A stretch of 64,000 nt of DNA from NCBI RefSeq assembly GCF_014805625.2, contig NW_023998414.1, positions 31,865,837 to 31,929,836 on the forward strand, written 5' to 3'. Shown piece after piece: positions 25,861-39,275 of this stretch. The DNA is from Glossina fuscipes. Lineage: Eukaryota; Arthropoda; Insecta; Diptera; Glossinidae. Made by a program: the position numbers and the translations under genes. Below the pieces are notes generated by a model. It searched no databases. It saw only the letters and a program-made list of their open reading frames with translations, and was not told where the DNA came from. Numbering within the stretch: position 1 is the first letter of the stretch; every line of letters begins with the position of its first letter.

Positions 25861-28520
25861 ATATGCGTTAAAAGGCTGACATAAACGCGTTGTATGAAAA
25901 TACTTCTTATCGTTTCAAAATAGAATTCAAAAAATGATGACATTTAGTTGTTAAATGTCGCTATTTTACTTAGTTATATCGTACATTCCTTTGATGAAAT
26001 TTATAATAATAATAAATGAATGAATATGTTTATTGTGAAATCCAATACTCTTATTAGCTACGATATAATATGATCTTAAAAGAATATAACAAAACGATTA
26101 ACATCTATGAGAAGGTTCAAATGAATTGGAAACGGAACAATTGTTATTAGCCCTAATATATATATATATATATATACATATATATCGTATATGAATGCAC
26201 TGGAAAATAAAAATAATTTCTCACACTTCCTGTTGTGTCGGCGAGCAATAGGAGATGTCAGCACCCGAATAAAAATGAAAAATAATAACAAAAAAAAAAA
26301 AAATAAAAAATAAATAAATAAATAAAACCAGAAAGGTAAAGACAATAAATAAATATCAAATAACAAGCAATTCGTTAATGAATCTTTAGGTGCGCTTTGC
26401 CTTGGTTTCATTTTATCTTTGTTGTTTTTTTTTTTTTGTTAGTTATCGTGGGAGAAGTTGAGCAAATAAGCCGTCAATGAAGAAATTGAAGTAAATGAGT
26501 TGATTATGTGCACAGACAATATAACAAATATGCGTCTACGTACGAATAAAATAAAATACAAGGAGCAGGTATTTAGATGCGCGCAATTACTTTGAGTTAT
26601 TTGATACGACTTCAAATGATAATCAAAATGTTGGCGATATATATAAGGGGAATCCCAGTTACTGTAGCTAATAGTAAGAGAAACAACCGATGGCGGTATC
26701 GAATTTAACTCCTTTCTAATAGCGAAGATAATCATCTGATCTGATCATCTTCTAATTTACGAACGTAGCAGTTGTGTATGCAATAATTGTATTTCACTTG
26801 ATGTATTTCCTTGCTCTTGCTATTGTTCCTTTTGCCTTCTTCTCACAAATGCAAAGTAAAAGGATATTTACGATGTTATTCTACACTATGCTATGCTAGC
26901 ATATGCACCAAAGTCTGTTTCACGTAACACATACAAAAGAAAAGCAAAAAAAAAAATATAAAAAAAAAAAAAAACAAAAAAGGTGCAGGTTTCACCTTGA
27001 GTTGAGGTTAAAGAACCTATGATTTGTATTATGTGCGATGTATTAGAGAGGATACAATTTTTTGTTTTTCTTTTTTTTTTAACTCTTTTTTTCTTTTTTT
27101 TTTTTTGTATTTTTCATTACTCCACTGCCAACTATTATCCTTTGCGTGTTGCATACATGAATTGCATTTAACAGTTTATTATATTTGTAGCCACAACAGC
27201 CAGCAGGAAATACTTGCATATGTTATATCAAAAAAAAAAAAAAAAAAAATAAATAAATAAATAAATAAAAAAATAAAACACGTCTACAACAAAAGCGCTT
27301 TTTAAAGGATTAGAGAAGAACATAACACATACATAAAACAATCATCCATCAAACATTTGTTAAAAAATATGACATAAATATGTATGCATTGCATCCAAAG
27401 GATCTAAAGGTAATTGTTTTGTTATAGGAACAATTTCAATTGAAATCCATTCCGTTCCTTGAATTGCATGTACAGAAGTACAATATATTTTTAAAATATC
27501 GCTTTTCTCGATTAATTGACAATTAAAATATAATCCAATTGTTTTGTAATGCCAATCCTCCTGACAGAAAGCTCATCTTCGCTTATATAATATTTTGAAT
27601 GAAGAAAGACTCTTCGGACCACAATCAACAATTTGTGCGAATAGATGATCCCACAGATGTCTATTTCACGCCAATGACGCGTAATTAACAATTATTTAAA
27701 TTATATATGTATTTGAACTATACACCTATATATGTAATACCTTGAAATAAATACCAAATAAATATTTGCGTTATTGAAACAATTGTAAAAAACAACAAAT
27801 AGGCGCGCGATGGTAAAAGAAACCGCGGGCGTCTGTACTTTTCGTTAGAGACGTAGTAGACTTTGTTAAGTTGGAAATGTAGCTACACTAGATGACGCTT
27901 CGAAGCAAAGGTTTCCGAACGACAAATTTCCATTTTTCTAGTTCGAAATTTTTTTATCATCAATCGACCGACTAATTATTTCATTTTACCAAAAATAAAT
28001 ACTAGAGAGGTCCATATGTTTATTCAATTCCTGCCGTAGGGCGGTGTTAAATATTTGCAATATGCACTCTTAAGATTATAGAAGAAATATTTAAGAAATA
28101 CTTTTTAAGATTTTCTCTTCTTCTCTAAACATCTTTATGAATTGAAGTAATCTGTATAATAATATCATTTTGTAATTTTTTTCTAAACTCAAATTATTTT
28201 TGTTATATAAAGAATTGATAGAAAGTTGACAGCATGGATTTTATGTTAATAATGTGTTTTTATATGTGTGTTCTAGCATTTCACTGAATATCTCCGGTCT
28301 CCGGTCTGGCAAATATATAGCAACACCTTTGACAGGCCGACATTTTCAGCCGATACGTTAGTTAGTTAGTTAGTTAGACGAAGACGTTGCACAAGATTGT
28401 TTTGTAAGATCAAAAAGTTAAGTGGCATGATATAGTTGACCCCCTAAAGCCATCACAAGGCACCCTATCCCTTGTTCGAAGGCGCTGCAGCCTTTGCGCA
28501 GTTTCGACTAAGAGCAGCAA

Positions 28521-28530
28521 TATATAAAAG
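28521..28530 (+). promoter_or_regulatory. TATA-box-like motif with short downstream ORF
   Basis: tatataaaag at 28521-28530 fits the TATA consensus. An ATG at 28555 opens 48 codons (MVFPPQSRNN...) to a TGA at 28699-28701. The leader would be only a few bases, there is no known protein match in my memory, and the region is otherwise featureless, so function is doubtful. Confidence 0.15.
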
Positions 28531-29743
28531 GCATTTAGGCGACATAGATGAAACATGGTATTCCCACCACAATCCAGAAACAATTCGGCAATCAGCCGAT
28601 TGAACAGCAGTCGGCGTAAACTAAATCGAACAAAAAAGCCAAAAGAGCCAAATGAGAAAATTATGGCGTCGATATGGTATGATATTTATCGAGTATCTTG
28701 AAAAGGGACAAAGGATCAAGGACAGCAAATATTATGTAGCATTAGAAGCGCGTTTGAATCACACAGTTGCTAAAAGACGGCAAGTTAGACCGGAGATGTA
28801 GCAAGTGATATGATGTATGTATATATACGATCCATTCAGGTGTTCCTTGCCTTTACCTCACGCCCTTCACAGATACATAGTTTTAAGTTCCTTTGTTTTT
28901 TTCCCTTTTGGAACCATTTGGACTTTTTACTGGCGTAAAGTAAAGTAAAAGAGAAATGAATGGATCGCATGGGTTTTAGTCATAACAAACAACCGAACAT
29001 TTTTTGAGAGCATTAAATTTGAAGCCTAATTTCTCAAGTCCTCAAGTAAATATGTTCACAAGTCCAATGCGAGACACATACAATCTGTCGGAAACATTCA
29101 CCAGGCAATACGAAAAGACACTTTTTTTGATTAAAAAAAAAAAAAAACTTTCAATGTACATAATTGATTATTAAATATCGCCGTGTATACACACACACAT
29201 TGCTGAACTTTCAAATTAGATAATGAGAAAAGTTGTACTAATAGGAAACAAAGGGCCAAGACATTTTAACTTCGATATCAATTTATCAATATACATGAGA
29301 AAGAATAATTTTTGAAAAAAAAAGAAAAAAAAAAGTTTTTTTCCTCGTTAGTCGGTAGATTTGATACGTAGGCAAGGGAAAGGGAGAATTATGTACCCCT
29401 TTATAGTAGATTTAATTTAACAATTGTTTTAATTTTTTTTTTTTTTTTTCGCCTTATTTTCTAGTAATTTTTACTCTGTAGCTAATACTTTGTAGTTAAC
29501 GAAGCGAAAATTCAATAAATACCATATTTTAACTGCGCGTATATTTGTTGTTTTATCATTGCAACGTTAACCCTCTTGTCATATTATTTATTTTCTGTTT
29601 TTTTTTTTTTTTTGATATTTCATTTTTTTTTTTTTTTTTTTTTTTATTCATTATTATTATTATTTTCATTGTACTTAAAGTTTGTTTAAATTATAGGTTT
29701 CAATTCTGAAAGTTGTAAACGACCTCATTACAGGTTTTGTTTT

Positions 29744-29774
<31 letters not shown>

Positions 29775-29980
29775 TTGGTTACAACGAATATACCAAAAAA
29801 ATAAAGTAATTTACAATAATAATAAATTTTTAAATATGTTATCGAACACGGAAAAAGGAAAGGACCCGCATATGATATAGTCGAGAGCTCCGCGATGCTT
29901 TTGAATCATACTTGATGTAGGACACATGAGACGCAATTGTCAAAATTGTTTAAGTTTTCATTTCAATAGTTATTGCAAAA

Positions 29981-30020
<40 letters not shown>

Positions 30021-32666
30021 TAATTATTGTTAGCTTGAGGCGGTAGCTTGCATCCAAAAATAAAGTTAATTACCAACAATTCAGTCTAGCTAAGGAACTG
30101 TGTTCAAGGTCATCAAAAGCTATTTTGCCAGATGGACTACTTGCAAACACCAATTAAGCAACACCATACGGCGCACTTTTCCAGCAATAATAGAGACATC
30201 AAATTGACGCGGAAGTATATAAACCTTGAAAATGAACAGAACTTTTGCTTTCTTCTGCAACAGATAGTTGATTGACGCATATGGACTTTGATATGGATAT
30301 ATCTAATATCTTGTTATGCTAATAATTCCATGGACGATGTCACCAAAAAAAAAAAAAAAAAAAGTTGTTATCGCACCAGATCACTGAGTAAGAAAGTGAC
30401 GATAAATCTCATATACGGTCTTGTAGGCCTAACAAGTATCACATAGCACCGTTCGTTTGGGCTTGCATGTCAGCATCAAAATGAGATTTCGTCCATCAGC
30501 TATCTTTACGATTTCCTTTCATTCTGTAGAAATTTCCATTAGAGCGTTAAGTTTATTATAAACATCAATTTAAAGAATTTGAGTTATTTGCTGGCTCTGT
30601 CGTACTTTGTGCCGTCTTGTTGGAATCATATATGGGAGAAAGACAGTTTGCGCGTAATTGAAGTTCGCTTGAAACCGCAATATATTCTGTTCACTGGGGC
30701 TTAATGGTACGGAAACATTATACCCCGAAGTTTATGGCTCTCGTTAGAGAGCAAACACGATAGCTGTTAATAACGAGTAGAGGGCTTATAACTGTCATTG
30801 AAGTATGGATCTTTCTATACTTTTGCACCTGTGCAAGGTACAAGAGTATATATGAAGTGTGTGCAGATGTATGCGAAATCTAAACGAATTTGAGATAGGT
30901 TTACCTCTTATTTGAATATAATAATAGATGGCAATGCAACATTATAGACTAATTGTTTAAAAAAAATTTGAAATTATTGTATCAATTGAGAAGATTGTTT
31001 ATTATTCCATATCGTTTAATTGAAAGCCTACTGTGGTTTTTATTACGGTTTCACACTTTATGCCAACCGTAAAACGTTTAATAATCTCAGTTATGGTGAC
31101 AGCATATATATTTATGGTTGGTCGCCTTTGCATATTATAAATGAATTTATTTATGAATGAATTTATATATGGATATATGTATATATGTTGCAAATTATGT
31201 CAACGAATCCCTAGAGTAACACAGAAGCCAGCTCAACACACTTTATAATAACAATACTCTTCACAGAACAACAACAACAAAGTATCAATAACTGGATAAA
31301 TACCACAAAACCAGCGCAAGCAACCAAGTCCCTGTGGCGGGTATATATGTGTGCGCTGTTTGTAAACAGCGATAGTTAATGAGATTAAAACATACACCGC
31401 AGGGTGCCTCAGCGTATTATAAGATATACAAGAAGCGTATATACGCGGCCGTTTGCAATTTGCAAATAAAAAAAAAAAAAACGCGAAAGTGTATTTAAAA
31501 CAGCAGGATATCGTCTACCGTGCTTATGCTGTCCTGTTAGCCTTACACTAATCTTTAACAGCTTATTTTTTTAAGTATTTTTTGAGCTTTGAACTTTTCA
31601 ATAAAAATATGCTTTCATTTATTTATTTAAGAACATTAAGAAATTTATAGAGAATTGCGAAAGATTGCTTTTAGTTATGGGATATAATTAATTGTTTAAG
31701 CCAACCCTCGTAACAACCCATTCAAAGAAAAGTCTTAAGTTTTCAAATATTAAGAAAAAAAATAAATAAATAAATAAATAAAAGAAGAAATTTGCATAAA
31801 TCACAATAATAAATTAGTTTCCATTTAATTACGTTTATTAACGCGTTAATAGCATATTTACCGCGCGATAAACATAAATAAACATATGTCAAATGCAAGC
31901 AGCAGATGGCTGCTATGCTATGCTATATGCTATCTATATATGTATGTATGTGTATTATAAATGAATTTTTTTTTTTTGGGCGATGACACTTGAATATTTA
32001 ACACATATTTACTTATCATATCAGTTCTTTTCACGCTCTTAATGAAGACAATGTGCGAACAAAGCATAGAACGACCAGAGATAGCATAATAAATAAATAA
32101 AATCACAGCAACTAAATCTAGGAACCAAAATCCTTAGCATGCTTATTAAGAACTGTTTAAAACATGTTTCTTAGGGTGTTTTTGAGTGACTTTACAGAAG
32201 AATCATTAAAATATTTTTAAAATTTATTAAAAAAAAAAAAAAAAACAAAAAAAATTTCGAAAATACTTTACTAAATTCCTTTTAAAAACAAAAGTGTTGA
32301 ACGAACATAAATTTTAATGCCACTTAATGTTCTTCTGTTATACGCGAACCATTACACATTCAACTGCATCAGGATAGATGGATATAACAGCAGCAACATT
32401 AGATACGAATATATATTCAAACAAATTTAGATTTTAATCTTCTGTTGTTGACACTTTTTCTGTCATATTTTGTTAATTATTTAATTTTTCCCTTTAGTAT
32501 CGTTGTTTCAGCAGCATCCGTCCGTATGACTGGCGCCCGATGTTATAAATTATCTATGTATATGTGTATCTGCATGGATATATGTTTCATTTCATATCTG
32601 TATGTGACTGTGTGCATGTATATGTATTCATGTTTTTATATATATAGTAGTTTGTATTTTATACTC

Positions 32667-32698
32667 GTGCTGTGCTGTGCTGTGCTGTGCTGCGCTGT
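32667..32698 (+). repeat. (TGTGC)n pentanucleotide microsatellite
   Basis: Five to six units of tgtgc with the last ones degenerate (tgcgctgtgt). Produces LCCAVLCCAV-type frames that are not real proteins. Confidence 0.9.
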
Positions 32699-33469
32699 GT
32701 TTTGTTGTGTTATGCACTGGGTATGTTAATCTGTGTTTTGTGGTTCGTACATATTGTCTAACAGATGATAAATTCGAAATAAATTTTATCTTAATGTTTG
32801 TAAATGATGTTTCACTTTCTTTTAAAATCCAAAACAAAAAAATGAAAAAAAAAAAAAATTCATTAATCTTAGCAAAGCTGACTCTATACAAGTCTTTAAT
32901 TCTTTGATGTGATGATATGCAGCCAATGCTGGCATTATTTTGCCCTGGCAAAGGGAAGGCATAAAAATTACACTAATCGTTACTGATCTAAACTTTCCAC
33001 TTGACTATGCATTACATACAATAAGTTTAAAGTACTTTCAGCCTTCGATAAAGTTTATAGAGCTCGACGATGTCACTCAATCAAACCATTGCGAGGATCA
33101 AAATCATTTTGTATTGAATACGACTTGTGTTAGCTGAAGCAAATACTTGATACTTGCCTCGATAGTCTCCAATACTCGCGACTTGAAAATAGTTTTATTT
33201 TAAATGCGAATTCGATAACTGGTCTAACGATTTACTTTCTCAACCTAAAAATGGCTAATAATAACTTGACTGAATATTGAAATGACATTTTAGATCAATC
33301 CATGTTTTAGGTTATCGACATTATTTGGGCTTTTCAGTTATTTCGGTTCGTAAACATGCTTAAATTCTATCTGTAGGCGTCTCCAAGAGTATGCAAGTCT
33401 AGTTATCGATTTTTTTATTTCATTTTTTTTTTTTTTTTTTTTGCTGCTTTTCGTAATTCGAGCAACGAA

Positions 33470-33760
33470 AGACATAAAAAATAAGTAAGAAAGTTGTTCA
33501 TGTTATCTATCTAATTTTTGTCCTTATAGTTTATTATACCGCTGTAGTAAAAAATTGAGATTAAAATTTACGAATGCTGGATCAGAAGTTTCAGAAGTTA
33601 TCGGTGAAGTATTTTACCGATTTTGTATCTATAATAAAAGTAAAATCAATTGAAAACTTATTCATTTATAATCATGAGTGGGCGTGGCCGATTGAATACG
33701 AAATAGTAGAGTCCTCCATTAAACAAAATTTAGAAAACTTCCACTCTCTTCTGTATTCCA
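33470..33760 (-). repeat. Inverted copy of the mini-me-like repeat tail
   Basis: On the minus strand the sequence ends gaacaactttcttacttatttttt (33475-33500), the same tail as at 25540-25566, and about 190 nt earlier has cggccacgcccactc, shared with the CACGCCCACTC part of the 25.1 kb copy. The ctataaag core is not obvious, so this is a diverged or partial copy. Confidence 0.4.
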
Positions 33761-35210
33761 CAATTTGCAAGTAATGAACAAAAATTCACAAAATTTTTTT
33801 AGTTAAAGAAATCGAGGCGTTTTTAAGGTTACGCTTCACTGCGGTCGTGTTAGCCACCTTTTTCAATATCAAGCACTGCGTGAAAGAAATTCCAATGTTT
33901 CTGCAAAATTCGAAGCCGATTAAGAATTTATACACTTTACAGAGGCTCCGAAGCTTCCTTTTGGGTATTGCAAGCATTACGGCAAAATGAAATGTCCCGA
34001 CCCTTGCTTCAGTGCTGAACACAATGAACAGATTGCAGTTGAGGAATATAAAAAAATTTGTAAACAATTCTTTGTTTTGTGCCTATTCGTTAATTAAGAT
34101 TATTTTTCTTTTAAGTTTCGATCCAACAGAATCCATAGATGGGCCCTTACTGACAATAATATTTTTCCAATTTTTGCTCAATTTTTACTCAAAAACAAGG
34201 CAGTGGAAAATGCATTAGACATTCATTTTTCGTTACTAATCAGAAGAACAAGAATACGCCTTGGTGAGCCGATAGCGTATACTCGTAACTCGTCTAGGAA
34301 AAGTCGATAAGAAAATATTTGTACGCTTGATATGTACACACATTTCGTATCCTATCTTCCCTAAATGTTCTAATAGTCATGTGATTTCAAGATTTTTCTA
34401 TAATTCTTTCCTCTCTCGCTTGCTGTATTGTAACAGCCATCAGCAATATAGTCATTGGACCGATGTTGTAACTGGAGCAATATTTATACGTAAATGAATG
34501 GCATTTCGTTTTTTATTACTTTTGGACAATTTGGCTGATGCAAGTGCGAAAATCTGTATTAAAATATTTACGACGCAGGTTACTTCATTAAAAAAGTTTT
34601 CCTTTCCACCTTTACAATTGGTAGGCGGGAATGAAAGGAAACTTGATTTCAAATAATTTGTTATTCAATGGTCGCCATAATATGGATGGATAAACAAATA
34701 ATATGTGTTTTATTAAAATTTCGTAGTAAGTCATCAGAAGTAGTTACAACAATTACTTTGTACTTCGAAATTGTTGTTAATAAGTATATATATATATATA
34801 GCCTCAACTTGTTTAAAGCTAATAATAACAATAAAAAAATAAAAAAAAAAAAATGACAGCGATTGAATTTAATTAACTAATGATGTGTAAACACACACAG
34901 CCATTCAACATTTTTGTTTTTTTTTTTGTTTTTTTGTTTTTAACAATAAATTATTTAATTCCGCTTAAAAACTAACTGATTCCTGCTTTAACGAGTCATT
35001 ACTAATTTAGGAAAAACTTTTAATTTTCAATTACAATAATTTAAATACCTGCTCAATGATCCTTAACAAATGATTCAGGTTCATTTATATACATACGTAC
35101 GCACGTACGGTATGTATTGTGTATGAAAAGAGCAATAAATGCGTTTAATCTGCAGACCAACCCAAAAAGGGCAGTACCAAGCTATTAAGCACGTTTAATA
35201 AAAACGTATA

Positions 35211-35263
35211 GGCAGACAGACAGACAAACAGACAGACAAACAGACAGACAGATAAACAGACGA
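35211..35263. repeat. (GACA)n microsatellite
   Basis: Degenerate gaca/aaca units; on the minus strand this is (GTCT)n with GTTT variants, as in the GTCY tract of mini-me elements, but no mini-me core is adjacent. Confidence 0.85.
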
Positions 35264-35543
35264 ACGAGCATTAAAGGAGGTAGATTTTCGAAAAAATAAA
35301 CCACCCACCAATGCCACCCATAATTACTGCTCAATAAATATAAATTTTGTTTTGACTGAAAATTTTTGCCACATTCCACGCTTAAAAGGGGGAGAAAAAT
35401 TCCTGCTTATAATTCACCAGAGATGCTGTCTTGTAATGATTTTAGCAATCAAAATAAAAATTGTGCTATAATAAAAAATCAAATGCGGGGGAGAGCGAAA
35501 AAAGGGCCCATAAACGCAAACATAGTTGATTTTTGTAACACGA

Positions 35544-35579
35544 GGGGGGGGGGGGGGGGGGCCCCAAAAAAAAAAAAAA
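35544..35579. repeat. G18-C4-A14 homopolymer junction
   Basis: Eighteen G, then four C, then fourteen A. In a genome this AT-rich a G18 is rare; slippage or assembly artefact possible. Confidence 0.9.
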
Positions 35580-36469
35580 CAAAAACCTTAAACCTATATA
35601 AACTGTTAATATACCAAGAAGTCAACAATTGATAACCATAAAATATGTTTCAACTTAAAATCACTTTGATCACTTTCAATTTTCAAGCAAAAGTACTAAC
35701 AACACTGTGGGGGTGAATTTGCTATGAACGAATGACTTCACAATGAGGACAAGTTGTTAAATGCTAGCGAGCTAGCTAGCTGCTTACAAAATGCTTATCA
35801 AAGAACATTATCATGCATAGTATGAGTTTGAGTGTTGTCATCTATGGGGTGATGCTAGGAGCGATGAACATTATTTAAGCAATTGGGGGAAAATGCGTTA
35901 TGCTCTGACTTATTTGCACTCACCACTACCGATTGTCATCAGTATGCGGTGGATAACATATTGTTGTTGTGTAAAATGAATTAAATTTCATTATGAAAAG
36001 ATTTGTAAAAGATTTACGTTAAACATGAATTTCATTTCATACATTTGGAAAAATCTTTTGCGTAAATTTTATTTTTACAGTCGATTTTTGCAATCAGCTA
36101 AGGGACATTAACTAACTAAAGCTCATTTTATAGAAATCATGGAAATTTTGAATGAATTTATTTTGAATATATGTATAAAGATAAAGGGGGGGGGGAGGAG
36201 AATATTATTACGCAATGAGATTATTAAGCAAAGAAAACAAAAAATTCGTTTTGAGATATATTTCAAAAATGGCAACACCGACATGTTGTTCGGTGCAAAT
36301 TTGAATCTAAGAAGAAAAAAAAAGGAAAAAAAATTTAAACTTAATTCCGATATCTGGCGCAAGATATGTTGATTGGCAAATTTTTTTTATGAAAAAAATT
36401 CAATTTTCCAGCAAAAACAAGAAATCTATTAATAATAAATGATATTAAAATTAATTTGACAAAAATCGT

Positions 36470-37420
36470 CTACATGTTCCGCAAGACAATGTTATTAAGT
36501 GCCTGCATATATTCTGATCGTTTTTCCACTTGATAGAAGGCATTTATTGAGAAAACTTGGTACAATATATATTTATCAGAATATTTTCGACCATCTTCTA
36601 CAACTTTTTACCATCTTTCTGGCAACATGGCGATAGCTTGCCGGAAAAACGTTATTGCTTTGGCAGCGATCCAATCATCGATCCATATACGTACTTCTTC
36701 AGCATTTCGAAACCGTGTACCAGCCAAACTATACTGTATCGACCTGAAAAAGGGTGATCAGAATAAGCTATGCCTGGTGACTACGCTGGATGCAGCCAAA
36801 TTTTTCATTCAAGCTGCAACAGTGTGTCGTTGACAAGTCTTGCAACATGTGGCCGAGCGTTATCGTGCAAGACGACCATCACTTTGCGTCTGTTAACCGC
36901 TATTGTTAGTCTTTTTTGCAACAATGCATTCTTCAATTTGTTCAATTGACGTCGGTAGACATCCGCAGTAATAGTTTCGTTCAGTTTTAACCGTACGTTA
37001 TACACCACACCTTCCTGATCCCGTAACATGCATCGCAAAATTTTAATGGCCACTAATATTCAACTTCGGTATTGACGTGAACGGTTCTGTTGGTCTAATG
37101 GATGACTTTTGGCGATTGATATTGTCGTTTTGGATGCACTTTTCGCTCCCGGCCCCATTACGCCACAGAGAACTCTTCGTTCTTTGCCTGGCAAGCAATG
37201 AAACCGGGATGTTGAAATGGTACGAAATGATATTTTCAGTCAATTCGTATGGAAGCGGTTTTTCCGCCTTATGCATTCTTACTAACTCCATAGACAAACC
37301 CTGAGTTGGGTTTTCGTTCAATAAGTCTTGCAATTCATTGTCTTTGGTTGTCGAGGACGTTGTCAGTTTTGAACGGTTGAAACAAAACCCGAAAATTGTG
37401 ATATGGCGGAGCAGCATCAC
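36470..37420 (-). pseudogene. Mariner transposase relic, near full-length but broken
   Basis: Reading the minus strand from 37420: FGFCFNRSK resembles the N-terminal FCFN-K block, then ELQDLLNENPTQ, PLPYELTE, SSLWRNGAGSEKCI, TEPFTSIPKLNI, MLRDQEGVVYN, VVLHDNARPHVA, HPA-stop-SPGIAYSD and AIAMLPERW. This is the order of a mariner transposase. The first catalytic Asp (TGDEKWI in active elements) is Ser here, while the second (HDN) and third (YSD) remain with 34 residues between. At least three stops, a frameshift near 37050 and N-terminal deletions make it dead. After the coding end comes ttttctcaataaatgcctt, shared with the 39.2 kb copy. Terminal repeats were not recognised. Confidence 0.85.
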
Positions 37421-37891
37421 TTATTAACAAAGGGATTAACTTCTTTTGGATCGGTCCCATCATCATATCTATTCAACAGTCATTTTGACAGAGCTACGTA
37501 TATTTGTTTCGAAAGGCTTTCAAATAAATATAAACACATTTTTAAAGACTTTCGTTTAGTGGATTAAAAAAATTAGCAATCAATAGGCAAAGCCCTAGAT
37601 GGAGCCCCTTAGAAATAATCCAGATTTATTAGGGAAAAAATTTCTCTTAGGTAATGAATTTCACTTCCATATATACTGAAAGGTTGAAAACATCTTTTAC
37701 GCCAATAAAGACAAATTTTTTTTTTTCCATTAGTCGTTCAATTTCGCGTTGACACATTTTTTTCTAAATTACAGCACTTGAGCAGATATTCTTCATAAAC
37801 ACAATATGAACCGTTTCGAATTTTATCTTGAGCTTCCAAATGAGGATCTTTTGCGATACATTTAAACACACTTTTACTAACGAGATGGATT

Positions 37892-37925
<34 letters not shown>

Positions 37926-38814
37926 ATTGCGTTATTCAAGTATCGAAAGGTCTGTCTCTCCGTTTTTCAATTTTTTATTATAATATCCAAACATCATCCA
38001 TTGATTTAAACGTAAAACGTATTCACTGTAAATTCCCGTTAATGTCCCTTATAAGTTCCCACACGCATAAGTATATATAATAAGATGCTATGAAAAATAT
38101 CGTTTCGTCTATCGTTCTATATATTCATACTTACACACATTATATTAAGCCATGGAGTTCAATTCTCCACATTCCCTCTTAATTAATCGTAAAACTCAAA
38201 TTTTTTTCATATTTTGTGATATTCCGAGTAACTTGCCTCGTCGATGAGCACGAAACAAAAGAAATGAAGAGAATTTTGCGGTTATGCGGGAAAATATTGA
38301 TAATGGACTTAATTTTGGTGACTAGATGTCATTTTTAGGAACTCTTGCATCTTTTGTAGCATATTCTGGCCCACATGCTTTCATCATCAACCTACGTTTA
38401 TCAACTCTAAAAACATTCATCTTCAATGACAGGTTGAACTTTTCGGTTAACCAGCAAAAATTCATTTAGTTACGTTAAATATCGGTTGGCTTTTTAGCTC
38501 TGCTTATTAGTAAGATATACCTTGCAGAGCAATTGATTTATGCTATTTATTGTTCATTAAACGAATAATCAAAAATAATTAGTCTCATCGTCATGCTCCT
38601 AATACATTAGGAGGTTGTAAAAATTTTGGCCGTGGAATACTACAGGTAAATATGATAAGCAAATGGCAAATATCAGGGTACCTATGAGTTGAATTCGATG
38701 GTTTTGATCTTTCTTTATCGAAAATAACAGTTTTCCCCCTTAATATTATTGATTTATTTAGCGCATGCCGACGGTAATCGTGGGACGCTCAAACTTGCAT
38801 TTTTGATGCTAATT
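37421..38814. other. Spacer between the two mariner copies
   Basis: AT-rich, no gene. Holds (TA)n near 37893-37922. Parts nearest the relics may be their untranslated ends but I see no terminal inverted repeat. Confidence 0.45.
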
Positions 38815-39275
38815 TTTGTTGTTCTTTAATTTGAAGAAATCTGCTGCCGAAGCCCACGAAATACGTCCAGAAGCTTAGAGAGCAATATTCGATAATGTAT
38901 CACTTGATGAATCAACTATTTCTAGGCGTTTACATGGGATGGTAAAGAAGAAGAATTGATTGAAAATGTCATTTTGGAGACTTGTTCTAGTAGTTTCCCA
39001 GGGGATACAAGGTTGCAGATCGGATAGAAAGCTCTGCCGCATCCACTAGATATGACTTCTTTTGAGTATGGCTTTGACTGGTACGCGGGTGCGCAAAGTT
39101 GAAGAAGTGTGAAAATGGTTCGGTGGGTGCATCGTTCCCAAACCAATATAAATTCTTTCGACACGATATCGCCATTTTACCGAAAATATGGTAAAATGTT
39201 ATAGAAAATCATATAACAATTTTGGTTAATATATACTGCACCGATTTTTCTCAATAAATGCCTTTTTTAAGGGAA
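38815..39275 (+). pseudogene. Internally deleted mariner copy, same family as 36.5-37.4 kb
   Basis: Plus strand: FFNLKKSAAEAHE (about 38825) is the N-terminal helix-turn-helix block and DESTISRRLHGM (about 38910) the second one. It then jumps over the catalytic core to ALTGTRVRKVEEV and FFRHDIAILPKIW near the C-terminus, followed by ttttctcaataaatgcctt (about 39247-39265). The last block is shared with the relic at 36.5-37.4 kb in opposite orientation. Stops in every segment. A non-autonomous deletion derivative or a decayed copy. Confidence 0.7.

Larger units (their letters stand above)
25861..33469. other. Non-coding DNA with microsatellites
   Basis: No gene recognised. Contents: (TA)n near 26158-26176, A tracts with AAAT units 26290-26326 and 27231-27270, (GTTA)n 28357-28377, A/T tracts 29431-29450, 29600-29645 and 29749-29774, A20 joined to (TA)n near 29979-30022, (TGTGC)n 32667-32698. 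A TATA-like motif lies at 28521-28530. Confidence 0.5.
33761..36469. other. Non-coding DNA with simple repeats and a poly-G tract
   Basis: No gene recognised. Frames at 33574-34218 lack known motifs. Contents: (TA)n near 34785-34800, (GACA)n 35211-35263, G18-C4-A14 at 35544-35579, G10 at 36186-36195. Confidence 0.5.

Noticed and set aside
26076..26411. 111-codon Phe-rich minus-strand frame
   Set aside because: Driven by poly-A and AAAT repeats read in antisense.
35185..35379. Cys-Leu-Ser-Val repeat membrane-like peptide
   Set aside because: Translation of the (GACA)n tract; not a gene.
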